A stretch of DNA of 64,000 bases from Heloderma charlesbogerti (GCA_026122225.1 JANEZZ010000982.1:57501-121500), one strand, 5' to 3'; shown: positions 43,471-53,839, counted from the stretch's first letter. Notes: generated by a model from the letters alone, not told the origin. Numbers and translations: made by a program.

Positions 43471-43834
43471 TAGGGATGGATACCTCTGTCAATTTCCATT
43501 TCCTGTTCTTACAATCTTGGGTCCAGTTCTTCTTGAACACTGAGGATTTGTTTTTAAAAGTTTGCATGGCAGTTCATAGGCATTTCTGTGCACGTTTCTC
43601 CTAACACATGCATTTTTGTACACATTTTTGCCTAAAATGCACATTTTTTTGCAGGCAATTTTCCTAAAATGTGCGTGCTTTTACTGTTATTTCCCCTCAT
43701 ATGTGCGTTGCAAAATTTGGAGAAGTGTGAATTTTGAAGAATAATTGAGTTTGGTTCACGTAGTGGTTCAAAAATGTGAAACTGTGTACGTTCACATTAA
43801 AACGCAAACCAAATTAATTTCTCTCCCATCCCTA
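43471..43834. mobile_element. hAT-type MITE
   Basis: Starts TAGGGATGGATACCTCTG and ends CATCCCTA. Flanks GTGTATTG and GCGTACTG match at 6 of 8, and both differences are T/C. The core has ACACATGCATTTTTGTACAC and AAAATGCACATTTTTTTGCA words. Confidence 0.82.
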
Positions 43835-44225
43835 GCGTACTGACTGGCCTGTGCTTCCATGCTTATGGAACAAGACCCAAAATATGAGGCCAGTATCATT
43901 AATATGGTGGCACCGGCAAGTACATGTATATGTGTCAGGAGCTCTGCAACCTCTCCTCCAACTAGTAAGTGGCAGGTTCTCTGCAGTTGGGCTTGGTGTA
44001 GGACCTCCTTTTCCTGTGTATACTCTGTTCAATTTCTGAAATCTTCTCTGTGTACCTCCTCCAGCTGTATTGAGTATGAAATATTTCCTGCTTTGCAAAG
44101 TTTGTGCTAATTATATTCTTCTGATTTGACAACTTCTTCCCCACCCCCTTCTGTCTCTGCTGATGTGTGATCTCAATTTTGATTGTTTCATTAAAAAAAG
44201 AGAGAGAGAAAATATGTTGTGATCT

Positions 44226-44398
44226 TGTGAACCAATGACCTAGGGAGGTGGTGGGTTCTCCCACACTGGAGGCATTCAAGACGAGGCTGGACACCATCTG
44301 TCAGGGATGCTCTGACTTGGATTCCTGCATTGAGCAGGGGGTTGGACTCGATGGTCTTGTGGGCCCCTTCCAACCCTACTCTTCTATGATGCTATGAT
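44226..44398 (+). mobile_element. CR1 3' end
   Basis: CCTAGGGAGGTGGTGGGTTC, GGCATTCAAGACGAGGCTGG, GGTTGGACTCGATGGTCTTG and CTATGATGCTATGATCC match 27489-27645. Only the final ~170 bp are present. It faces the larger minus-strand CR1 at 45453. Confidence 0.9.
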
Positions 44399-44586
44399 CC
44401 TGTTATTCATCTATTCTTCTCCCACGCACAACTGCACACATTGTAGTGCTTAAAGCACCTTGCTGGTCCTGCTTGCAATTTCCTTTACTATATTTTGAAG
44501 ATAAAACTGCTTTTGAAACCTGATTTTGCTTATTTATGTTTCCCCCCAGAATACTTTATAGCAATTTTTTTCTCTCTCTCTTGAGC

Positions 44587-44596
44587 ACACACACAC

Positions 44597-44647
<51 letters not shown>

Positions 44648-44648
44648 T
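44587..44648 (+). repeat. (CA)n-(GT)n-(TA)n compound microsatellite
   Basis: ACACACACAC, then TATATATG, then a GT array and a TA array. The CA and GT parts can pair as a hairpin. Confidence 0.95.
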
Positions 44649-45109
44649 ACAATAATAAATTTTATTGCCTAAAAATACTGCTATAGTTCAGAAACTCAAC
44701 TGACTAAATTATTTGTGAGTGTCCCATCAAAAGTACAGCATGTAATTTTGTTACTGCGTGTGTAGCTTTGGAAAACAGTTCTTTGCATCCATACCCAGAA
44801 CTAAAGAGGCAACACAGAGACATTGAGTAAACAAGGGTCACAACTTAATTTGTGTTGACACAAAGATCTACAAGAGTGGGGCATGGTGTGAACTAAAGTT
44901 ATTAGTTCAATTAAACAAAAATGATGACAAACTGCAAAATCATCTTGGTTTTTTAGCTGAAGTTGGACTTTCTTTCAGCAGCAAACCAGCTTTTTTTTGG
45001 ACACCATCATGCTGTCAAATTTGATAATGGTGGCAGGAGTGCATCCTGCATGTGTATAGAGTGTACGAGGACTGGAAATGAGCTCCTGGATCACCTGAAG
45101 TTGCCCATC
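44649..45109. other. no recognised feature
   Basis: AT-rich, no recognisable gene or element. Confidence 0.3.
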
Positions 45110-45290
45110 CCTGTCTTAAAAGCAATGCTTCTTAATTTTCCTACATCAGTGCTTGGTGCAGCAATGGACTGGATCAAGGCCAATAAACTGAAACTCAGTC
45201 TAGACAAGATGGAGGTCCAATTGGTGGATAGTTATCTGCCCAGCTTAGTGGTGTTCACTCTGACCCAGGTCTCATGAAATGGCAATCAGG
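45110..45290 (+). mobile_element. L2-type RT fragment
   Basis: Translates to AAMDWIKANKLKLSLDKMEV and QLVDSYLPSL, matching the WM.ANKLKLNPDKTEVLL motif that follows the catalytic YVDD region in L2 reverse transcriptases. It lies in a 104-residue frame (44963-45277). Isolated fragment. Confidence 0.62.
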
Positions 45291-45810
45291 GGTTAATTAA
45301 CTCAGAAATGGCTGAAATCTAATGTGAGTGAATGAGCATGCTCTCTCTGGAGTGATTGCCGCTTCTGCTTTCAGTTCACAACCCATGACTGCCCTGCTTA
45401 TTGGTTGTTAGAGTTGCATCTGAATCCAGACACTGTTTAGGCATTACAAATCCATAGAATCATAGAACAGTAGGGTTGGAAGGAGCCTACAAGACCATCG
45501 AGTCCAACACCCAGCTCAATGCAGGAATCCAGGTCAAAGCATCCCTGACAGATGGCTGTCCAGCTTCATCTTGAATGCCTCCAGTGTGGGAGAGCCCACC
45601 ACCTCCCTAGGTCATTGGTTCCATTGCCGTATTGCTCTAACAGTCAGGAAGTTTTTCCTGATGTTCAGCTGGAATCTGGCTTCCTGTAACTTGAGCCCAT
45701 TCTTCTGTGTTCTGCATTCTGGGATGACCGAGATCCTGGCCTTCCTCTCTGTGACAGCCTTTCAAGTACTTGTAGTAGAGCACCATCCTGTCTCCCCTCA
45801 GTCTTCTCTT

Positions 45811-46470
45811 CTAAAGGCTAAACATGCCCAGTTCTTTCAGTCTCTCCTCATAGGGCTTTGTTTCCAGTCCGCTGATCATCTTAGTTGACCTCCTGTGAAA
45901 CCTCTCCAGTTTGTCTGCATCCTTCTTAAAGTGTGGTATCCAGAACTGGAGATAGTACTCAAGATGAGGCCTAACCAGTGCTGAGTAGAGGGGAACTAGT
46001 ACTTCATGTGATTTGGAAGCTATAGTTATATTAATGCAGCCCAAAATAAGCATTTGCCTATTTTGCAGCCACATCACATTGTTGGCTCATATTCAGCTTT
46101 CAAATGTTAGCTAGTTTGTTAATCAGGGTATCAAGAGGCACTTTGTCAAAGCTTTGCTGAAGTCGAGGCGTATTATATCCACAGCATTCCCACAGTCCAC
46201 AAGGGAAGTTACCTGATCAAAAAATGAGATCAGATTAGTCTGGCAGGATTTGTTCTTGACAAATCCATGTTGGCTTCGAATAATCACTGCATTGTTTTCG
46301 AGGTGCTTACGACTGATTGCTTTATAATCCATTTCAGGATTTTCCCAGGGACTGATGTCAGACTGACTGCTCTACAGTTCCCAGATTCCTCCTTTTCACC
46401 CTTTTTGAAGATAGGGACAACATTAGCCCTCCTCCAGTCATCTGGCACTTCATCCATCCTCCATGATTTC
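45811..46470 (-). pseudogene. CR1 reverse transcriptase fragments
   Basis: Minus-strand pieces: MDEVPDDWRRANVVPIFKKG near 46410-46460, KHLENNAVIIRSQHGFVKNK and FFDQVTSLVDCGNAVDIIRL near 46150-46310, then [20 protein letters not shown] and [20 protein letters not shown] at 45880-46030. The catalytic block containing FADD is absent between 46077 and 46123, so an internal deletion removed the active site. Confidence 0.88.
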
Positions 46471-46497
46471 TCAAAGATAATAGACAGTGGTTCTGAG

Positions 46498-47504
46498 TAG
46501 GGATGGCAGAGAATTTCTCCCCGAAACTTCGGGGGGCCGAGCGCCAATGTGTTCGGCCCCCTGAACATGTTTTGGGGAGAAATTCTCCGCACCCCCCCGC
46601 ACCCCCCTCCCAGGATGGGACTTACCTTTGGCAAAGGTCCCTCCCGGCGGCGGGTCTGGCCGGCGGTTCGTCGGGTCTTCGTCCGGGGCAGGAGCGGCAG
46701 CCGGTCTTTTGACCGGCTGCCGCCGCCGCCATTCCAATAAAAGAAAAAAAAAACCGCCCCCGTGATAGGCTACGTGACAATTAACGTAGCCTATCACGGC
46801 TAGATTTGCAAAGTCAGCCGTGATAGGCTACGTAAATCGTCATGTAGCCTATCACGGGTGACTTTAAAAAAAAAAAAAAAAAGCGCGTACGGATAATGGC
46901 AGCCCCATAGGGAGCCGCCATTCCCATTCCTTATTTGGTCACTGTAGTCTACGTAAAGATTACGTAGACTATGGCGAAAATAAGGGCAATGCTATTTGCG
47001 TTGCCCTTATTTTCGCCGTGGTCTACGTAAAGATTTACGTAGACTACAGCGACCAAATAAGGAACGCAAATGGTGGCTCCCTATGGGGGCCGCCATTATC
47101 CGTACGCACTTTTTTTTTTTTTTTTAAAGTCGCCGCCACCATTCCAATCAAAGAAAAAAAAAACACCCCCTGATAGGCTACGTGACGATTAACGTAGCCT
47201 ATCACGGCTGACTTTGCAGATCTAGCCGTGATAGGCTACGTTAATCGTCACGTAGCCTATCACGGGGGCGTTTTTTTTTTAAAAAAAAACTTTTGAGTTT
47301 GCGGCCGGGCGAGGCGAGGCGCCTCCTCCCCGGCCTGAATTTCGGCCGGGTGAGGCGGGAAGCCTACCCCCCGGCCTGAATTTCGGCCGGGCAAGGCGGG
47401 AAGTCTCCCCCCCTGGCCTGAACTTCGCGGGGGGAGCAGCGAAGCGCCTCCCCCCCACCGCGAACAACCTTCGAGGACAGGTAAGTGACTTTCGTCCACC
47501 CCTA
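46498..47504. mobile_element. GC-rich palindromic hAT-type element
   Basis: Starts TAGGGATGGCAGAGAATTTC and ends CACCCCTA. 36-bp palindromes lie at 46761-46796 and 46819-46854, with mirror copies near 47172-47203 and 47228-47263. Between them is a large palindrome centred near 46995 (GCAATGCTATTTGCGTTGC). Donor-like sites: AAGGTAAGT on minus at 46620-46628 and CAGGTAAGT at 47478-47486. Flanking 8-mers GTTCTGAG and GTCATGTC do not match, and CR1 sequence is missing here. Confidence 0.87.
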
Positions 47505-47687
47505 GTCATGTCTAAGCTTTTTGTGAAGCCACATTGTGAAGCCCCAGAGTTCTCATAACTGCTACTTTATCCACTAAGTCATCTCTGTTGGTTAGGATCA
47601 AGTCAGAGATAGCCGATCCTCTAGTTCCTTCCTCTGCTTTCTGTAGAAGGGAATTATCAATTATCAGCAACACAAGTTAGGAATTTC
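47505..47687 (-). pseudogene. CR1 endonuclease C-terminal fragment
   Basis: The minus strand translates to IDNSLLQKAEEGTRGSAISD and LILTNRDDLVDKVAVMRTLG, the end of the CR1 AP-endonuclease domain (LLFTNREGLV-type motif). It is isolated between two hAT-type elements. Confidence 0.82.
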
Positions 47688-48195
47688 TAGGGTTGTACGA
47701 AAGGCACTTACCTGGTCCCACAGCTTGCTTCGTGGTGGGGGGGAGGCGCTTCAGTTCTCCCCCCGAAGTTCAGGCCGGGGGGGGAGGCGCCCTGCCTCGC
47801 CCGGCCAAAATTCAGGCCGGGGAGAAGCGCCCCGTCTCCCTGGCCACGAAATAAAAAAGTGAAGGTAAAAAAAAACACCTGTGATAGGCTACGTAACGAT
47901 TTACGTGGCCTATCACGGCTAGATTTCCAAAGTCAGCCGTGATAAGCTACGTAAATCGTTACGTAGCCTATCACGGGTGACTTTGGAAAAAAAAAAAAAG
48001 CACATACGCAAATGGCGGTGCCCATGGGCACCGCCATTCGCGTTCCTTATTTGGTCCCGGTAGTTTACGTAAAGATTTATGTAGACTACGGCGAAAATAA
48101 GAGCAACGCCTGAACTTCGCGGGGGGAGCAGCGAAGTGCTCCCCCCCACCGCGAACGGCCTTCAACGACAGGTAAGGGACTTTCGTCCACCCCTA
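47688..48195. mobile_element. GC-rich palindromic hAT-type element, short
   Basis: Starts TAGGGTTGTACGAAAGGC and ends CACCCCTA. 36-bp palindromes lie at 47881-47916 and 47938-47973, plus a CCCATGGGCACCGCCATT-centred palindrome at about 48010-48040. One-sided, since the mirror half is mostly deleted. CAGGTAAGT lies on minus at 47706-47714, and CAGGTAAGG at 48169-48177. Flanks GGAATTTC and GTAGTAGA do not match. Confidence 0.85.
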
Positions 48196-48530
48196 GTAGT
48201 AGACCAACCACCATGTTCCCATTATTCTTTGCTCTTATTTATTTTAACCCAGATGCTCTCGATGGGGCTACCAAGCTCATCCTCCTGTATTTCTGTGCAG
48301 AGATATGTATTTTTCACATATAGTGCAACCCCACCTCCCTTTCTGTTCCTCCTGTTCTTTTTGAAGAAGTTGTATCCTTCAATTGCTGTATTCCAGTCAT
48401 GAGAGTTATCTCACCAAATTTCAGTTAAACTTATCAAGTCTTACTTTCCCTCCTGTATTAAGAATTCAAGTTTGTTCCATTTGTTTCCCGTACTCTGGGC
48501 ATTAGTATATAGAGATCGAAGACCATGTGC
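48196..48530 (-). pseudogene. CR1 endonuclease N-terminal fragment
   Basis: The minus strand gives YTNAQSTGNKWNKLEF near 48470-48520, WWDNSHDWNTAIEGYNFFKK (with one change of frame) near 48360-48420, and GGVALYVKNTYLCTEIQEDE with IESIWVKINKSKE near 48230-48330. This is the ordered N-terminal half of the CR1 AP endonuclease. Confidence 0.83.
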
Positions 48531-48734
48531 TTCATGGTCTGGTTTTCTTCCCACATGTTGGTGAAGACTATTGTGGGGTGCTATTAGAGCTGTTCTCTTC
48601 ATTGCGTGTGCATGAGCCTTCGTCCATTGTTACCCCCAACTTTATGTCTCCCTCCCCAATAGGATTCAGTTTAAAGCCCTCCTGATAAAGTTCTTCATGC
48701 TGCGGCCAAACACATTCTTCCCAGCCCTTGTGAG

Positions 48735-49015
48735 GTGCAGCCCATCCCTTACCAGCATTCCATCTTCCAGGAAGTATAGCCCATGGCCCCAGAATCCAAA
48801 TCTCTCACATCAGCACCACTTTCATAGCAGTCATTAACCCAGAGTATTTCCCTTTCCCTTTCTATCCCTCTTCTAACTACCGGAAGGGTTGATGAGAAAA
48901 CGATCTGGGCCCCAAAGTTCTTGAGTTTCATTCCCAAAGCTTCAAAGTCTGACGTGATTCCTTCGTAGCTCCGTTTGGTGGTATCATTTGTTCCCACATG
49001 GATGAGAAGAAGGCA
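48735..49015 (-). pseudogene. CR1 ORF1 SGNH esterase-like domain
   Basis: The minus strand starts LIHVGTNDTTKRSYEGITSD, where GTND is the SGNH block III motif with its Asn, continues ALGMKLKNFGAQIVFSSTLP, and ends in DGLHLTRAGKNVFGRSM, where DxxH is block V with the Asp-His pair (DGLH at 48735-48746). A frameshift separates the two halves near 48755-48790. The N-terminal catalytic Ser block is missing because the copy is truncated. The ORF1 esterase domain is established for CR1. Confidence 0.85.
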
Positions 49016-49241
49016 TTAGCCCAGAGTTAACCCAACAACAATCCATGGGTTGTGTGGGTTATTTAACTCCAAAGCAACTCAGGGTGTTCAGGTTCAGATT
49101 TCACTCTAAAATATTATTAACTGAAAGCAGAAGTGATGACCACACTGGAGTGCACTGCTCACTCCCACTAGATATCAGCAGTTCATGGGTTAATTAACCC
49201 TTGATTCCCATTATGTATGAACTGGGTCTCTGTGTCAGGTG

Positions 49242-50291
49242 TAGGGATGGATGGACCCATTTCTGTCTGGGGAGGGGGAGCTCGATGAGCAGCCCCCCCC
49301 AGCTTATGTAGCTTGGACCCCTCAGCGAGCCTCCCTGCTCGCCTTGCCCACCGGCCGAAATGCACAAGCTGCCCATCCTCTCTGCTCCAAGGACTCCATC
49401 AAGCCCTTGTGCTTTCTATGACAAAAAGCTTGGCTGCCAAGTCCTTGGCGTGGCCAGCTGTATTGCCCCTGCAGTAGGCCTCTTAATTTAGAGGTGCCAA
49501 GATAGTGATAAATCAGATCCATAGGTTTACTTACAAGGAGTACTTTACTGAGTAACTTACAGCACACAGGCATACCTAGTGGTTGGATCAGACAGCTTCT
49601 CTGGACCCAGAGCCATGGGGTACAATGGGTTTTATACCATACATGTCAGCAGTGAGGCAGCATGACAGCAGCAAGTGTTAATTAGCATTCAGTCCCAGCA
49701 TAGACTAACAGTGCTTGTTCAGAAGGAAAACAATCAGAATTTCCCAGCACAGCCACCTGTAACTCGGCATACACATAGCTTCACTTCTCAGGCACATCCT
49801 AGGCCCTGATAAGATACTAGCCTTTGTTAGCATGGAATGTGCTGATTCCAAACTATCGACCTTTGACTCATCTCACATGCTCAGGGGCCCAGTAGCAAGG
49901 GAATTGCACCAATAATGAACCTAAGCAAAGCATTATGGATCTCTAGGCCCCTCTAAATCTACAGGTGACTTGGTTACAGGCCTGGGGCCAATACACCAGC
50001 CCTCAGGGTGAGATCGCTGAGGTGCCACCAAGGCCCTTCGTCCTCACTATGGCCATCAAGGGCTTCCCTAACAGCCAGCATGGGGAGGATGGATCCCAAT
50101 GTATCCAGCCCCCAGCACTCTCACCCCAGCCTCTCCCAAATAGGACAGGGTGAGAATGCTACAGTGCCAGGGCACTCAGCAGTCAAGACCATCAGCACCT
50201 CAGGGCTAGGCAAGCAGGGTCCTGGAGGCTGGATGGGGGCAGGGGAGTCTGTTGGACTCCACCACGTTTTCGGACTCCTGCACCATCCCTA
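49242..50291. mobile_element. hAT-type element carrying an insertion
   Basis: Starts TAGGGATGGATGGACCCA and ends CATCCCTA. Flanks GTCAGGTG and GTCAGACG match at 6 of 8, and the differences are transitions. The GC-rich arms have GCTCGATGAGCAGCC and CCTCAGCGAGCC. A sequence of different character (49459-49978) occupies the middle. Confidence 0.66.
49459..49978 (-). mobile_element. possible solo LTR
   Basis: Read on the minus strand it begins TGTAACCAAGTCACC and ends GGGGCAATACA, so it has TGT...ACA termini. It contains a TATA-like GGTATAAAACCC at about 49627-49638 and AGTAAAGTACTCC, a poly-A-signal-like site, at about 49538-49550. About 520 bp is a normal LTR length. No clear target duplication (GGCC occurs near both ends but is offset), and no internal retroviral sequence is present. 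Confidence 0.42.
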
Positions 50292-50412
50292 GTCAGACGG
50301 GTTTCAACCTCTCTTGAAGGAACGAGTTTATAATGTCAGGGTGTTTACTGATCCATCTTTGTCACTGGAAGTGGCAGTTTCATCCATGGCATGGAGTGCC
50401 TTCCACCAGCTT

Positions 50413-50650
50413 TAGGGATGGTGCAGGTGCCTGGTTGGGGCTCAAAGTTCAGTGATTTCTTGCTGGATCAGCCTCCTGGACACTAATTCACAGATCCCTG
50501 CAGTTGCCCAACTCAGCACGCACCAAGCCAGGCAAGCATGCAGCCGCCCGTTCCCTCACTGAGCCGCCATTTTGCGGAAAAATGGTGGCTCAGCCTTTTT
50601 GGTAAAAGGCCATTTACGCAACTGGCAGCCATCAAGCAACCATTTAGGCA
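50413..50650. mobile_element. left arm of a hAT-type element
   Basis: TAGGGATGGTGCAGGTGCCT, GGTTGGGGCTCAAAG, GGACACTAATTCACAGATCC and AGCCGCCATTTTGCGGAAAA match the left arm of 32898-33783. A short palindrome (CCGCCATTTTGCGG) follows. The right terminus is not found. Confidence 0.55.
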
Positions 50651-50979
50651 ACAGTATGGGCTGTCTAGCTGCTAGATATGGATTTAATGTAATGTCTGTT
50701 TTGGCCTCAAGCTGGGTCTTCAAGCAATTACATCTTTCTTTGCCTGCCCTAGCAGCTGCCGCCTCACATCCTAAGCATGCATTTTTTAGGATATGGGTTC
50801 AATCCTATATGCTAATATCATACTCATTGTAGAATGTGGATCCTACATAGCTAAAACAGCACCACCCAGGCATGAGAGGAAGGAATCAACTGGCCTAGTG
50901 GAATCCCAAGTCTTGCAGAAGCACAACAAAATCTTAGGGCAAAAATGAACAGGGAGGGGATGCAAAAAACCGTCCAATG
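50651..50979. other. no recognised feature
   Basis: Unassigned. Confidence 0.25.
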
Positions 50980-51199
50980 CAGTAGAGGCTGGCGGCTCTG
51001 ACTGTGGTGGTGCTGTGAATCCATTCTGGGTTTCAGTCAGAACCAGCCAGAACTCTAAAGGAGCTATGCAAGGTGCCGAACCCTATCCCCAAAATGGGTT
51101 CAGCACCTCAGATAGCTCCTTTAGAGTTCTGGCTGGTTCTGACTATAACCCACAATGGATTCACAGCTCCACTGAAATCAGAACCACCTACCTCCACTA
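50980..51199. mobile_element. near-perfect foldback element with TSD
   Basis: Arms of about 85 bp: GTAGAGGCTGGCGGCTCTGA to CCAGAACTCTAAAGGAGCT, mirrored by AGCTCCTTTAGAGTTCTGG to CCACCTACCTCCACTA. The outer ends read CAGTAGAGG and CCTCCACTA. Identical 8-mers GTCCAATG flank it (50972-50979 and 51200-51207). The loop of about 40 bp carries GGTGCCGAACCC. A half copy is at 15069-15193. 8-bp TSD again indicates hAT-type mobilisation. Confidence 0.93.
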
Positions 51200-51396
51200 G
51201 TCCAATGAGGACTGAATATGCTCAGTGTCCATAGAATGAGGGCTGACTGCTGGGAGGAGAGAAAATAAAATGACAGGAAAACTGGGTTGTGAGAGAGGAA
51301 ATGGAATGGAGTAACCTGGAGAAGGGCATGGCTGAGTGTCTAGAACCCTGAACTCCACACTGCAACATTCTATTACAGGTCTCCCTTGACTTTATT
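51200..51396. other. spacer
   Basis: Unassigned sequence between the foldback element and the BovB tail, apart from the foldback's right-hand TSD at its first eight bases. Confidence 0.3.
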
Positions 51397-51896
51397 TGTT
51401 GTTGTTGTTCAGTCGTTCAGTCGTGTCTGACTCTTCGTGACCCCATGGACCATAGCACGCCAGGCCTTCCTGCCCTGCGCTCTCTCCTGCAGCGTGCTCA
51501 AGTCCATATTCATTGCATCGGTGATGCTACCTAGCCATCTCATCCTCTGTCGCCCCCTTCTCCTTTTGCCTTCAGTCTTTCCCAGCATCAGGGTCTTTTC
51601 CAGAGAGTTTTCTCTTCGCATTAGGTGGCCAAAATATTTGAGCTTCAGCTTCAGTATCTGTCCTTCCAATGAGCACTCAGGGTTGATTTCCTTTAGGATT
51701 GACTGATTTGACCTCTTTGCAGTCCAGGGGACTCGTAAGAGTCTTCTCCAGCACCACAGTTCAAAAGCATCAATTCATCAGTGCTCAGCCTTCCTTATAG
51801 TCCAGCTCTCACAGCCATACATTACTACTGGGAAAACCATAGCTTTGATTAGATGGACCTTTGTCGGCAAGGTGATGTCTCTGCTTCTTACTATGT
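51397..51896 (-). mobile_element. BovB LINE 3' end, 5'-truncated
   Basis: The minus-strand 3' terminus is GTTGTTGTTCAGTCGTTCAG at the left, and the sequence then matches 1-385 of the large copy (same GGTGATGCT and AGCCATCTCAT words). Truncated where ACTATG meets unrelated TTCTATAAAG at about 51896. Supplies the tail that the window edge removes from the first copy. Confidence 0.93.
51409..51669 (-). pseudogene. BovB ORF2 C-terminus
   Basis: An 86-residue open minus-strand frame: KLKLKYFGHLMRRENSLEKT, GKRRRGRQRMRWLGSITDAM and RKAWRAMVHGVTKSQTRLND, then the natural stop. It is the RNA/DNA-binding C-terminal tail of the RTE polyprotein, well preserved despite truncation. Confidence 0.9.
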
Positions 51897-51944
51897 TCTA
51901 TAAAGTGAAGTGTTTAAACTGGAAGGTAGAAGGCCTTGCTTCCT

Positions 51945-52445
51945 TTTGGAGCCCCCCCGCCCCACAATTCCATGTGATTGCCAGTGCAACACACATAATT
52001 CTCTGTTCCCGCTGGAAATGAAAAGACCTTAATTGATGATTTAATTGATCTTTAAGAGAAAACCTAAATTAAATATTATCTTAATCAGCAATAAAATGTA
52101 CTCTCTCAATTACGTTGTGTTTTTTTTTCCCCGAGTCTTATTAAAATAAGTAAATAGTTGCAGTGAGTATTGTTGTAATTGTTTCCTCCTTTGATTTTTC
52201 ATTTCCTTTCTTGTCATCATCTCCCGGCAGCGGCAGCAGCTGTAAAACAGATCTTTCAACAGCCTCGTTAATTGCGTGGAAATTAATCTGATTTTTAAAA
52301 ACCTCCTTGATATACAGAAACTCCCATGCTTTAATGCGTAGAGGCGTATGCTTGCTCTTTGCCTGGAGAGACTTCATTGTGCCTGACCTTCCATCAGCGT
52401 GATGCGGTGGGAGAGGTCAGGACCACCTGAGAAGTCTCCAGAGGG
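51945..52445. other. low-repeat AT-rich block, possible conserved non-coding DNA
   Basis: No transposon words. Dense homeodomain-type sites: CCTTAATTGATGATTTAATT, CTCGTTAATTGCGTGG, GAAATTAATCTGATTTTT, plus AGAAACTCCCATGCTTTAAT. No open frame crosses it with coding character; the 52141-52377 minus frame is low-complexity. The best candidate for a regulatory element in the window, by inference. Confidence 0.42.
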
Positions 52446-52639
52446 TCAGATCTTGCTCCTGTCTTCCCACTGAGCATGTCTCACTTCTCAAAGGAAATGG
52501 AAGAATGTGCTGTGGGCCTCATCTGTGCTAACTGCTGTCTGTCCACCAGTGCACATTTCCATAGCTGACTGCTTCTGACCGCCCCCCCCCAGTTAATCTC
52601 TTCCCCCTAATGTTAATGACTTTACCTTCTTTCTCACTA

Positions 52640-53118
52640 TAGCTTGGATACATATAAGAAATTGGTTTCAGATCATTTTTTATCAGCGTTTTACCAAATT
52701 TGCACCTTCCAGACTGAATACGGACTCTGATGCAATCTGCAGTTGAAGTCCATGCATTTCTGAGCTTGCAATGTGATTCACGGACCAAAAAATAAAACAT
52801 AAAAATGTGCTTGACAGCATGCATACATTTCAAAAATGTGTACATTTCAAAATGAGTAGATTTCAAAAATGTGCACAAAATATGCTTTTGTCATGGGAGA
52901 AGAATGTGTACATTTCAAAAATGGATACCTTTCAAAATGAGTACAGTTCAAAAATGCACACAAGTGATGTGTACATTTGGAAAAATATGCATGGAAATAT
53001 ACACAGATTTTCATAGGTAAGGGGAAAAGACAAAGCTTGCAATCTGATACAGACTCAAGTTGGAACAAACTTTGAGATGGAATTTGGAGAACTTTGGCAA
53101 GCTCCAGTTTTGCTGATA
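52640..53118 (-). mobile_element. hAT-type MITE, 9159 subfamily (reverse, decayed)
   Basis: Reverse of 9159/38099: TTTACCAAATTTGCACCTTC, TGCATTTCTGAGCTTGCAAT and AATGTGCACAAAATATGC, then GGAATTTGGAGAACTTTGGC. The outer TAGGGATG has decayed to roughly ATATGCACATTA. Repeated AAAATGTGTACATTTC words expanded the core at 52815-52960. Confidence 0.66.
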
Positions 53119-53184
53119 TGCACATTAAGTACTATACCTTTGTCCTAGATGGGAGGAAAGAGAAGACATATTTTAAACTAGCCT

Positions 53185-53295
53185 TCCTGAACCTGACACC
53201 CTGATGGTCTGTTGGACTACATCTCGCATCATGCCCAGCCAGCCTGCCCATTGGAGGGAGCACACTTGGAGGGCACCAGGTTCGGGTACAGCTGT
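53185..53295. repeat. palindromic MITE-like repeat
   Basis: GGACTACATCTCGCATCATG and a partly complementary CATTGGAGGGAGCACAC core correspond to the repeat at 23303-23405. Diverged. Confidence 0.4.
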
Positions 53296-53839
53296 TCTAT
53301 GCTGTTTTCTTAGTATCTTACTCCGACTTGGGAGGAAGCCCCATTGGACTCTGGGATTTACATCTCAGTAAGCATGCATAGGAATGCCCTGCACATTACA
53401 CATCTTCAGATGAGAATTTGTTCACATCATTGTGTGGTTTATCATAGAACTTTTTAAGGCGGTCAAAGAGCTTTGCACCCACTGGACATGATCTAACCAA
53501 AGTGACTAGCTCTGAACCTGAATTCAGGGTGAATGGAGGTTCCAGTAACTTTGGCTGGATCATGTCATGGGGCTCTGTGGCTACCGACATCCAGTTGCTG
53601 TGTGTCTGTGTGTGTGTGCGTGTGGTCATTAGCACAAGGATCAACAGCCTGGGTGAGTGAGAGCCCCATAGCGTGTCTGGCTGGCTGGCAGCCAAGTGAC
53701 TTTACTTGGAGGAGGTGGTGGTAGCCTAGAGGGCAGCAGGCACAGTGCTCAATGCCCAGGAATTGGGGGAGGCTGGGCCAAAAACCCTTTCCATCATTTT
53801 GAGGGTGGTCTGGCTCAATATGCCCTCCTGAGGATTTAA
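53296..53839. other. no recognised gene
   Basis: Frames 53396-53695 and 53565-53879 lack domains. A short GT run lies near 53600-53620. Confidence 0.3.

Larger units (their letters stand above)
45453..49015 (-). mobile_element. CR1 LINE, minus strand, broken by two hAT elements
   Basis: Going leftward on the minus strand: ORF1 SGNH domain (48735-49015), ORF2 endonuclease (48196-48530 and 47505-47680), RT pieces (46123-46470 and 45811-46077) and the CR1 3' end with ATAGAATCATAGAACAGTAG at 45453-45472. Two hAT-type elements (47688-48195 and 46498-47504) separate the pieces, and CR1 sequence is missing at both breaks. It is 5'-truncated inside ORF1. Confidence 0.93.
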
